Positions 7,332 through 14,446 of a DNA stretch of 15,237 bases are shown here, piece by piece. The stretch is taken from assembly GCA_024697885.1 (NCBI GenBank), contig JAILSA010000155.1, positions 1-15,237 on the forward strand. The letters run 5' to 3'. The position numbers and the translations under genes were made by a program. Position 1 is the first letter of the stretch, and each line of letters begins with the position of its first letter. The notes below the pieces were generated by a model, which searched no databases, was not told the DNA's origin, and saw only the letters and a list, made by a program, of their open reading frames with translations. Source of the DNA: Eubacterium sp. (GTDB lineage Bacteria; Bacillota; Clostridia; Lachnospirales; Lachnospiraceae).

Positions 7332-9581
7332 TTAATCAGACAGATGCCAGATCTCCTGGTTGTACTGGGCAATGGTGCGGTCGGAGGAGAAAAATCCTGC
7401 CTTGGCAATATTGACCAACATCTTGTCTGCCCACTCCATCACATTCTCATAGTCGGAGTAGGCCCTCTCCTTGGCTCTCACATATTCGTTAAAGTCTGGG
7501 AAGGTCATAAACCAATCCTTGTTGAGAAGCTCCTTGTAGAGTTCATTCAGCTTCTTCTTGCTGCCGATGGACAGCATTTTTTTGCTGACAATAAAATCTA
7601 CAGCCTCCTGGAGAACCGGATTTTCCCTGTAGTAGTCCATGGAGCAGTAGTCCCCCCTGTCGTAGCGGGCAATGACGGTGTCGCTGTCCTCACCGAAGAT
7701 GTAAATGTTATCATCTCCTACCAGTTCATGGATTTCCACATTGGCTCCGTCCTCAGTTCCCAGCGTAACGGCCCCGTTTAACATAAACTTCATGTTGCCG
7801 GTACCGGAGGCCTCCTTGGAGGCCAGGGAAATCTGCTCAGAAATGTCGCAGGCAGGAATCAGTTTTTCCGCCAGGCTCACATTGTAATTTTCCACCATAA
7901 CCACCTTGAGGTATGGGCTGACTTCTAAATCTCCCTCGATTAATTTTTGCAGGCACAAAATCAGGTGAATAATGTCCTTGGCAATCACATAGGCCGGCGC
8001 TGCCTTGGCGCCAAAAATCAGGGTGATTGGCCTTCTTGGAATCTTGCCCGCCTTAATCTCTAAGTACTTGTGAATAGCATAGAGGGCATTGAGCTGCTGT
8101 CTCTTGTACTCGTGAAGTCTCTTGACCTGGATGTCAAAAATAGAATTCACATCCAACTCAATTCCCTGGTTTGCCATAAGGTAGTCTGCCAGGGCCCTCT
8201 TCTTATTTTTTTTAATCTCAATTAATTGTTCCAAAACCTTTTCGTCACCCCTGTAGGCCAAAAGGTCCTCTAGTTTGGAGGCATCCTTCTTAAAGTCCTC
8301 TCCAATGGTTTCCTCGATAAAATCTGTCAACTGGTGGTTGCAGTGAAGGAGCCAGCGGCGGAAGGTAATGCCGTTGGTCTTATTGTTGAATTTGTCCGGA
8401 TAAATCTTATAAAAATCCTTGAGCTCACTGTTTTTTAGGATTTCCGTGTGGAGGTAGGCCACGCCGTTGACGCTGTGTCCAAAGTGCATGTCCATTCTGG
8501 CCATGTGAATCAGGTCACCCTCAATAATAGCCAGGGCTGGATCCTTGTATTTTTCCCTGACCAGCAAATCCAATTTTTCAATGATTGGAAGGATCTTTGG
8601 TGCCACCTTCTGGATAAAGGTCTTAGGCCATTTCTCCAGGGCCTCCGCCAGTATGGTATGGTTGGTGTAGGCACAGGTGTCTGTCACAATCTGAACTGCC
8701 TCTTCAAAGGCAATCCCCTCCTCCTCTAAGAGGCGAATCAACTCCGGAATCACCATGGATGGATGGGTGTCATTGATCTGAATCTGAACATAGTCAGGTA
8801 AATCATGGAGCTTACAGCCCCTCTCCTTGGCCTCTGCCAAAATCAGCTGAGCCCCGCAGCTCACCATAAAGTACTGCTGGTAAACTCGCAGGAGTCTTCC
8901 CTCCTCATCGCTGTCATCAGGATAGAGAAAGAGAGTCAGATTCTTTCTGATTTCTTTTTTGTCAAACTTTATGCCCTTTTGAATCAGGGACTCGTCCACG
9001 CTGTCCAAATCAAAGAGGTGGAGACGGTTGCTGCCCTGGTCGTAACCAGTTACCATAATGTCATACATGCAGGCCTCCACGTCAAAGTCTCCAAAGGAGA
9101 CCTGGAAGTTTCGCTTGCTTCGGATGAGCCAGGAATCCTTTTCAATCCAAGGATTTGGCTTTTCCTTTTGCTTACACTTTTTGAAGACCTGGCGAAAAAG
9201 TCCCTCGTGATAGTTGAGGCCAATGCCGTCTCCGTAAAGTCCCAAAGTGGCAATGGAGTCCAAAAAGCAGGCCGCCAACCGGCCCAAACCACCATTTCCC
9301 AAGGAAGGCTCTGGCTCCCTCTCCTCTAAATCAGACAACTTCTTGCCCGCTTTCTCTAATTCCTCCGCTACCTGGTCATAAATTCCCAGATTAATCAGGT
9401 TGTTGCTGAGCAACTTACCGATCAAAAATTCTGCGGAAATATAGTATAGTTTCTTCTTGCCGGAAATTTCTTTTTTCTGGGCCAGTTCCTGCACCATCTG
9501 AAGCAAGGCTGCATAGGTCTGATCTAAATCTAATTCCTTAAGACCCTTTCCGTATTTTTTCTTAACAAAACTCTCTAGCAT
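7332..9581 (-). CDS. glgP: Glycogen/maltodextrin phosphorylase
   Basis: A cytoplasmic PLP enzyme that phosphorolyses alpha-1,4-glucan ends to glucose 1-phosphate. At 749 residues it is at the short end of bacterial GT35 enzymes (often 750-840). Seen motifs are [10 protein letters not shown] (46-55), [19 protein letters not shown] (91-109), QINDTHPS (268-275), [16 protein letters not shown], and the PLP site [10 protein letters not shown] with the cofactor lysine at residue 598 (codon 7788-7790). There is no long N-terminal extension carrying regulatory sites as in animal phosphorylases. The ATG follows the Ig-like protein gene by 28 bp, with a GAGGGAG ribosome site close upstream, so it is probably co-transcribed with that gene and trxA. 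No other glycogen gene (glgA, glgB, glgC, malQ) is adjacent. There is no convincing terminator before the next promoter, so some read-through into the exporter operon is possible. Confidence 0.96.
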   Translation of the reverse strand: MLESFVKKKYGKGLKELDLDQTYAALLQMVQELAQKKEISGKKKLYYISAEFLIGKLLSNNLINLGIYDQVAEELEKAGKKLSDLEEREPEPSLGNGGLGRLAACFLDSIATLGLYGDGIGLNYHEGLFRQVFKKCKQKEKPNPWIEKDSWLIRSKRNFQVSFGDFDVEACMYDIMVTGYDQGSNRLHLFDLDSVDESLIQKGIKFDKKEIRKNLTLFLYPDDSDEEGRLLRVYQQYFMVSCGAQLILAEAKERGCKLHDLPDYVQIQINDTHPSMVIPELIRLLEEEGIAFEEAVQIVTDTCAYTNHTILAEALEKWPKTFIQKVAPKILPIIEKLDLLVREKYKDPALAIIEGDLIHMARMDMHFGHSVNGVAYLHTEILKNSELKDFYKIYPDKFNNKTNGITFRRWLLHCNHQLTDFIEETIGEDFKKDASKLEDLLAYRGDEKVLEQLIEIKKNKKRALADYLMANQGIELDVNSIFDIQVKRLHEYKRQQLNALYAIHKYLEIKAGKIPRRPITLIFGAKAAPAYVIAKDIIHLILCLQKLIEGDLEVSPYLKVVMVENYNVSLAEKLIPACDISEQISLASKEASGTGNMKFMLNGAVTLGTEDGANVEIHELVGDDNIYIFGEDSDTVIARYDRGDYCSMDYYRENPVLQEAVDFIVSKKMLSIGSKKKLNELYKELLNKDWFMTFPDFNEYVRAKERAYSDYENVMEWADKMLVNIAKAGFFSSDRTIAQYNQEIWHLSD

Positions 9582-9609
9582 GTCTCTCCCTCATTTCCCG
9601 GTAGATATC

Positions 9610-11316
9610 CTACTCTTCATTTGATGTTGTAGTCTCTGTAAAAGCAAAGTCAAACTGACGACTACCAGATGTGATTGTGATTTCATAAATGCAATCATCC
9701 ACACCCTCATAGGTGGCTGTAATGTCATATGAACCCTCTGGCACACTCATGGAATAATATCCATTGGCATTGGTTGTAGCCTGGTAAACTCTTCCGTCAT
9801 AGCGGTTGGTGGCAGTGATAATCTGTCCCGCAATAGCCTTCTGATTTGCATCCTTTACAATACCCACAAACTTCTTGGCTGTCTCTACCTTGAGATTTAC
9901 AGTCAGGCTTGTGCTAATGCTTGGATCCGCCTTGTCCTTTACAGTGACGGTGGCGCTATACTCTCCTGCCACACTTGGGCTGCCGCTGATGGTTCCATTT
10001 TCATTCATGGTAATGCCACCTGGCAGATTTTCTGCGGTGCAGAGGTATTCTCCACTTCCGCCACTGGCCTCTAATACCTTAAGGCCCTCAATCTCCTGGT
10101 CAAGTACCAGGCTTCTGCTGCGCCCCAGGCCGTGGATGGCGCTGGCGCTTCCCACTGCCACATAAATGGTCTGACTTACACTATTGCCCAACTCGTCCGT
10201 AGCTGTCACAGTAATTTTTCCATCTTTTCCAGACAGCTCATACTTGCCGCTAAAGGTCAAAACATTCTCTGTCTGGCTGTAGGAAATTCCAAGAACTCCC
10301 CCTGTCACCTTGTAGGATACATCACCGCAACAGTAGTCGCTTAAATCCACTCGTTCTTCCATCTCCTGGCCCAAAAAGCCAGTCCAGTAAAGGTTCTCCG
10401 GTGTCTCAGGTTTTACAAAGGCCACCTGGCACTCTGCTGCCTTGGTTCCGTTGCCACTAAGGCTTGGAACGCTGACCTGAACAAACTCTCCCTCTGTCAG
10501 ATCATTGCATGTGGAGAGAAAAATATCATAGGTCTTGTTGTTGTAGCTGCGAATTCTGCGAACGCTGTAACTTCTGTTATAATTTCCAGCACTGTATTTC
10601 TTGCTCTTAACGACAAAATCTCCTGTATTAATTACCTTTGCCTTATTGAGTTCCACTCGGATACAATCTCCTGCCAGGGCTCTGGCACTTGTGAGATTAA
10701 TGGCATCCTTGGACAAAACTTTAATTTTGCAGGTTGCCTTTTTATTGCTTCCCTCTACCGACTTAACTGTAATGGTTGCGGTACCAGCCTGTTTACCTGT
10801 GACCACACCTTTTTTGGTCACCTTGGCAACTGAGGTGTCGGAACTTGTAAAAGTCACCTTCTTGTAGCTTCCGCTGGCTGGCAAAACCGTCGCAGTCAGG
10901 GTAAGTTTGTCTCCCTTGTAAATCTCTGCGCTGGTCTGATTCAGGCTGACGGAGGTAACTTTTTTTACCACCTTGACCTTGATTTTAGCTCTTTTGGCTG
11001 GATTTTTCTTGGATTTGACCGTGATTTTACAGGTGCCCTTTTTGACTCCCTTGACATAGCCAGCGGAAGTCACTTTGGCCACCTTCTTATTGCTTGAAGA
11101 ATAGGTCACCTTCTTGTTTTTCTTTTTGTTAGGTGTCACTGTTACTGTTGTGGTCAGTTTAACCTTCTTACCCACTGCCACATGAACCATGGAGCCATAA
11201 TTGCTTGCCACCTTGACCTTAGACACTCGAACCGCGGCGTCGGCCTCTGTGGAAAAAGCTCCTCCCAATACCAAAACCCCCATCAAAAGTAACACAGATT
11301 TCACTAAATTCTTCAT
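9610..11316 (-). CDS. Secreted multi-domain Ig-like protein (Big_2, putative-Ig, carboxypeptidase-regulatory-like)
   Basis: 568 residues with a clear signal peptide: MKNLVKS, a hydrophobic core at 8-20, and cleavage near ADA-A (27/28). Two bacterial Ig-like (Big_2) units follow, about 31-117 and 118-201, each with the typical V-x-y/f-S-S-x-x-x-x-V-A-K-V-T core and G-T-x-x-I-T-V strand. Residues 205-390 are beta-rich and unassigned. About 395-478 resembles a putative-Ig/cadherin-like unit (LPGGITMNENGTISGSPSVA, 431-450). About 483-560 resembles a CarboxypepD_reg or Cna-B-like fold (VKDANQKAIAG, TNANGYYSMSVPEGSYDITA). The Big_2 region is extremely lysine-rich. There is no LPXTG motif, lipobox or C-terminal membrane span, so it is released or held non-covalently at the wall. 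It lies 43 bp after trxA and 28 bp before glgP. Its function may be carbohydrate or wall-polymer binding, but no catalytic domain is recognisable. The boundaries are estimates. Confidence 0.85.
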   Translation of the reverse strand: MKNLVKSVLLLMGVLVLGGAFSTEADAAVRVSKVKVASNYGSMVHVAVGKKVKLTTTVTVTPNKKKNKKVTYSSSNKKVAKVTSAGYVKGVKKGTCKITVKSKKNPAKRAKIKVKVVKKVTSVSLNQTSAEIYKGDKLTLTATVLPASGSYKKVTFTSSDTSVAKVTKKGVVTGKQAGTATITVKSVEGSNKKATCKIKVLSKDAINLTSARALAGDCIRVELNKAKVINTGDFVVKSKKYSAGNYNRSYSVRRIRSYNNKTYDIFLSTCNDLTEGEFVQVSVPSLSGNGTKAAECQVAFVKPETPENLYWTGFLGQEMEERVDLSDYCCGDVSYKVTGGVLGISYSQTENVLTFSGKYELSGKDGKITVTATDELGNSVSQTIYVAVGSASAIHGLGRSRSLVLDQEIEGLKVLEASGGSGEYLCTAENLPGGITMNENGTISGSPSVAGEYSATVTVKDKADPSISTSLTVNLKVETAKKFVGIVKDANQKAIAGQIITATNRYDGRVYQATTNANGYYSMSVPEGSYDITATYEGVDDCIYEITITSGSRQFDFAFTETTTSNEE

Positions 11317-11359
11317 TTTTAAATTTGCCTCATTTCTAAGTATACTCTACATCATTTTC

Positions 11360-11668
11360 TTACTTTACAAGTTCTGCAATCTTGTCCTTGTTAATCAGAC
11401 CTACAGAGCGATTTACCTCCTGGCCCTTGTCCATAACCACCAGGGTAGGAATGGAAACTACGCGGAACTGCTGAGCCAACTCCGGCTGCTCGTCCACATT
11501 TACCTTGCCAACCTTTACCTCATCCTGGTCTTCACCGAACTGGTCTACCAGTGGAGAGAGCATCTTACATGGTCCACACCAGGCTGCCCAAAAATCCACC
11601 AAAACCTTCTTGTCGGAATTTAATACCTCTGCTTCAAAATTGTCCTTTGTAATTTCTATTACTGCCAT
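11360..11668 (-). CDS. trxA: Thioredoxin
   Basis: A 102-residue cytoplasmic disulfide reductase carrying the classic active site W30-C31-G32-P33-C34 in FWAAWCGPCKM, the buried Asp (D25 in LVDF) and cis-proline P74 (SIPT). Length and motif order match ordinary TrxA from end to end. The ATG has an AGGAGG site 7 nt upstream, and a good extended -10 promoter lies about 75 bp upstream. No thioredoxin reductase gene is adjacent. As first gene of the probable trxA-Ig-like-glgP unit, its promoter likely drives all three. Confidence 0.97.
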   Translation of the reverse strand: MAVIEITKDNFEAEVLNSDKKVLVDFWAAWCGPCKMLSPLVDQFGEDQDEVKVGKVNVDEQPELAQQFRVVSIPTLVVMDKGQEVNRSVGLINKDKIAELVK

Positions 11669-11708
11669 TTTTCTACCTCCTGTAAAAAATTATTTTTCTT
11701 TTTTTCAT

Positions 11709-11722
11709 GGGACTTCTGTCCC
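11709..11722 (-). other. Small hairpin in the trxA leader
   Basis: Minus-strand GGGAC-AGAA-GTCCC forms a 5-bp GC-rich stem, flanked by a T run before and an A run after that could extend the pairing. It falls around +17 to +30 of the predicted trxA transcript. No U tract follows on the minus strand, so it is not an intrinsic terminator. A 5' mRNA-stabilising role is possible but untested. Confidence 0.35.
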
Positions 11723-11744
11723 AAAAACAAAAGTTTATTGTTTC

Positions 11745-11773
11745 ATTATATCAAACTATGGGGTAACCGTCTA
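11745..11773 (-). promoter_or_regulatory. Promoter of trxA
   Basis: On the minus strand a perfect TATAAT -10 box (11745-11750) is preceded by TGA, an extended -10 element (TG-N-TATAAT). A 4-of-6 -35 box, TAGACG (11768-11773), sits 17 bp upstream. The predicted start is near 11738. The -35 lies only 13 bp beyond the stop codon of the GTPase-nuclease gene. Confidence 0.75.
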
Positions 11774-11785
11774 GTTGAACAGGCC

Positions 11786-14377
11786 CTATTCCTCCTCCTG
11801 ATTTTGGAAGTTTCTAAGGCTCTCCTCCACCCTTTTTACGTCCGCTTCCAGGTCCCTGGCAGACATGAGCCGACAGCCAGCTCCCCGGATAATCACCTGC
11901 TCTAAACCGTCGGAAGTGGCTACGATAATGTCGTACTTTTGGCCATTTTGGTGGGCGAACTTTTCTATGTACTGGTCCGCCGTCTCCGCCTCCTTGGTAT
12001 AGACCACCTTGATGTTGTGGTAGTCAATCACCTCGGTCTTGTGGTTTTGAACCCGGTAGGCGTCAAAGACCAAAATCAGCTGAAAGCCCTTGTAACCCTG
12101 GTAGTTGCAGAGAATGTCCATAAGCTTTCCCCTGGCTCCGTCTATGTAGTCCCCCGCAAGTTCTGCCAAGTCCTTCCAGGCAAAAATAATATTATAGCCA
12201 TCCACCAACATGAATTTTTCCCGGACTTCCTTTTTCTTAGGGGCCTTGGAAAGCCCCACGGGCTTGGCCTTCACCGACCGACCCCTCCGGCTGGAAATTC
12301 CCTTGTGGGAAATAGGCCCTGACTTTCGGTTGGCAGAGGAGGCTCTGGCAATAATGTCATCGATTTCCTCCACTCCAAGCCAAACCTCTTCTGTTCTCTC
12401 TGAGCCCTCCCAGTCCTCATTCTCACTGGCCTGGTCCTGACCAAAATCCACCTGACAGTGCATATAATCTGCCACCTGGTCCCAGTCCACATAAAAGCCG
12501 GAGCCGTGGGCGCAAAAAACAGAATTGGAAGGGTTTTCTAAATCTCTGTCCGGGTCGTAGGCAAGTTCTGCCACCACCTGGTCCTGCCTCTTGCAAGGCC
12601 GATAACCATCTGGCATGCAGACCAGTCTTCCCCTTCCTCTGGTATAGGTCACCACCTGTCTTGCGTAGTCTCTCATGGCGGCCACCGGTCCCTGGCCCTC
12701 CAGAACGGACATGCCACCCTGGCCCTGGGTCAGGGTAAAATCTGCCTTCATCTGGTCCAAATCTGTCATGGCCCTGCCAAGACTTTCCTCTGGCAATTCT
12801 AAGCGGTAGTGGTAGTAGGGCTCTAGGAGCACATTTTCCGCCTGCATAAGTCCCTGGCGAATAGCCCGGTAGGTGGCCTGGCGAAAATCTCCCCCCTCCG
12901 TGTGCTTGAGGTGGGCCCTTCCTCCTATCAGGGTAATTTTCACATCCGTCAGACTGGACCCCGTCAAAACTCCCACATGATCTCTCTCTGCAATATGGGT
13001 CAAAATCAGCCGCTGCCAGTTTTTGTCCAGGACGTCCTCCTTGCACTGGCTGTCAATGACGATGCCAGAGCCTGGCTCCCCCTCCTCAATCCAGAGGTGG
13101 ACCTCCGCGTAGTGGCGAAGGGGTTCAAAATGTCCCGCCCCGTGAACGCCTCCCCGGATGGTCTCCTTGTAGACTATACTACCCTGGTCAAAGGTCACTT
13201 TTATGTTGAATCGGTCCTCAATTAGCTTCTGGAGAATTTCAATTTGCACATCTCCCATAACCTGGGCCAAAATCTCCTGCTTTTTCTCATTCCAGACAAT
13301 GTGAAGTTCTGGCTCTTCTTCCTCCAAAATCCTGAGTTTGGGAAGCATGGTGGAGACATCTACCTCCGCCGGCAGGACAATGGCATAGGTCAAAACGGCC
13401 TCTAAGACCGGAGCCACTCCCAGGCCCTCACAGCCAAGTCCCTGGCCCGCCACGGTCTCCGTCAGGCCCGTCAGGGCACAGACGCAGCCCGCCTCCACCT
13501 GGTCCATAGTCTCAAAGCGGTTTCCCGAGTAAATTCGAATTTGATTGACCTTTTCTGGATTGTCTGATCCCGGGTAAAAAATCTCCTGTCTGGCGGACAA
13601 AGTCCCCCCTGTCACCTTTATATGAGTCAGGCGGTTTCCCTTGTCGTCCCTGGTAATCTTAAAGACCCTGGCCCCAAATTCCTCTCCGTAGGCAGGCTCC
13701 AAAACCAGGTCGGAAATTCCCTCAAGAAGGTCTTCCACCCCCTGGCCAAGAAGGGCCGAGCCAAAAAAGACTGGGAAAATTTTTCTCTCCCAGACCAGGC
13801 CCTGCATGGTCTCCTGTGAAATCTTTTCCTCCTCCAAAAACTCCTCCATGGCCTCCTCGCTGCCATAGGAAACCTCCTCGTAGAAGTCGGAATTTTTCTC
13901 CTGGGAAAAATCCACCACTCCCTCTCCCAGGTCCCTTTTTAGGCCCCTAAAAATCTCCTCCTTGTCTGTCCCCGCCTGGTCCATCTTGTTGACAAACAAA
14001 AAGGTGGGAATCCCGTGTTTTTCCAGGAGTTTCCACAGGGTCAGGGTGTGGCCCTGGACCCCATCCGGCCCGCTGACTAGCAATATGGCATAGTCAAGAA
14101 CCTGGAGAGTTCTCTCTGTCTCCGCGGAAAAATCCACATGTCCCGGCGTGTCAAGAAGGGTAAAGTTCCAGTCCTTCCAATCAAAGACTGCCTGCTTGGA
14201 AAAAATGGTAATACCCCTCTCCTTTTCCAAATCATAGGTATCTAAAAAGGCGTCTCCTTTATCGACACGCCCTTTTACTCTAATCTTGCCGGTCACATAT
14301 AGGATTTCCTCGGACAAACTGGTTTTACCGGCATCCACTGCCGCCATGATTCCAAGACATATTTTCTTTCTATCCAC
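11786..14377 (-). CDS. Tet(M)/EF-G-like ribosomal GTPase fused to a C-terminal YacP/Rae1-type NYN nuclease
   Basis: 863 residues; GTG start with GAGGTGA just upstream, giving the same N-terminal spacing to the P-loop as Tet(M). GTPase motifs: G1 AAVDAGKTS (12-20), ERGITI (53-58), DTPGH (76-80), NKMD (130-133), GSA (206-208). EF-G-like domains II-V follow to about 680 (domain IV/V marks: GGDFR 495-499, LLEPY 517-521, GYRPC 591-595, FCAHGSG 621-627). A basic linker at 681-720 leads to a NYN/PIN-like domain at 721-855: VDGYN (D726), FDA (D772), ETADQYIE (D801), TSDGLEQ (D823), closely resembling B. subtilis YacP/Rae1, a ribosome-dependent A-site mRNA endonuclease. Tet(M) is about 639 residues and Rae1 about 170, so both parts look complete. 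The tip-loop residues by which Tet(M) clears tetracycline are replaced (RAHLKHTEGGDFR, 487-499). Likely a translation-coupled RNase or ribosome-rescue factor; drug protection is possible but doubtful. Confidence 0.9.
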   Translation of the reverse strand: MDRKKICLGIMAAVDAGKTSLSEEILYVTGKIRVKGRVDKGDAFLDTYDLEKERGITIFSKQAVFDWKDWNFTLLDTPGHVDFSAETERTLQVLDYAILLVSGPDGVQGHTLTLWKLLEKHGIPTFLFVNKMDQAGTDKEEIFRGLKRDLGEGVVDFSQEKNSDFYEEVSYGSEEAMEEFLEEEKISQETMQGLVWERKIFPVFFGSALLGQGVEDLLEGISDLVLEPAYGEEFGARVFKITRDDKGNRLTHIKVTGGTLSARQEIFYPGSDNPEKVNQIRIYSGNRFETMDQVEAGCVCALTGLTETVAGQGLGCEGLGVAPVLEAVLTYAIVLPAEVDVSTMLPKLRILEEEEPELHIVWNEKKQEILAQVMGDVQIEILQKLIEDRFNIKVTFDQGSIVYKETIRGGVHGAGHFEPLRHYAEVHLWIEEGEPGSGIVIDSQCKEDVLDKNWQRLILTHIAERDHVGVLTGSSLTDVKITLIGGRAHLKHTEGGDFRQATYRAIRQGLMQAENVLLEPYYHYRLELPEESLGRAMTDLDQMKADFTLTQGQGGMSVLEGQGPVAAMRDYARQVVTYTRGRGRLVCMPDGYRPCKRQDQVVAELAYDPDRDLENPSNSVFCAHGSGFYVDWDQVADYMHCQVDFGQDQASENEDWEGSERTEEVWLGVEEIDDIIARASSANRKSGPISHKGISSRRGRSVKAKPVGLSKAPKKKEVREKFMLVDGYNIIFAWKDLAELAGDYIDGARGKLMDILCNYQGYKGFQLILVFDAYRVQNHKTEVIDYHNIKVVYTKEAETADQYIEKFAHQNGQKYDIIVATSDGLEQVIIRGAGCRLMSARDLEADVKRVEESLRNFQNQEEE
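11789..12217 (-). other. NYN (YacP/Rae1-like) nuclease domain of the fusion protein
   Basis: Codons 721-863 of the GTPase fusion. Four acidic positions expected for a PIN-like metal site are kept: D726 in LVDGYN, D772 in VFDA, D801 in ETADQYIEK and D823 in ATSDGLEQ. The C-terminal SARDL segment also matches the YacP pattern SAREL. In most Firmicutes this domain is a free-standing protein. Confidence 0.88.
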
Positions 14378-14403
14378 TATGTCACCTCATATAATTCTAT
14401 TTT

Positions 14404-14446
14404 ACTTAGTCAAGACTCGCTCGCGAGTCTTGCGCGCCGACTGAGT
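14404..14446. repeat. GC-rich interrupted inverted repeat between metY and the GTPase-nuclease gene
   Basis: Perfect 10-bp arms CAAGACTCGC (14411-14420) and GCGAGTCTTG (14423-14432) with a 2-bp centre, extended outward by ACTTAGT (14404-14410) and ACTGAGT (14440-14446), which pair at 6 of 7 positions after a 7-nt bulge (CGCGCCG). The outer arm touches the metY stop codon. The minus strand after the hairpin reads ACTAAGTAAAATAG, with no U tract. It could be a weak or Rho-assisted terminator of metY, an mRNA 3'-end stabiliser, a leader element of the downstream gene, or a dispersed palindromic repeat. Confidence 0.6.

Noticed and set aside
11339..11344. A TATACT -10 box for a separate promoter of the Ig-like protein gene
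   Set aside because: No acceptable -35 box lies 16-18 bp upstream (TAAAGT matches poorly) and there is no extended -10 TG.
12423..13046. A 207-codon minus-strand open frame overlapping the GTPase-nuclease gene
   Set aside because: It lies in another frame of a well-conserved gene; its Gly/Arg/Pro-rich translation is typical of a frame-shifted shadow.
14381..14415. A promoter for the GTPase-nuclease gene using TTGACT next to the hairpin
   Set aside because: The possible -10 boxes lie 8 or 14 bp away rather than 16-18 bp, and TTGACT is partly inside the stem.
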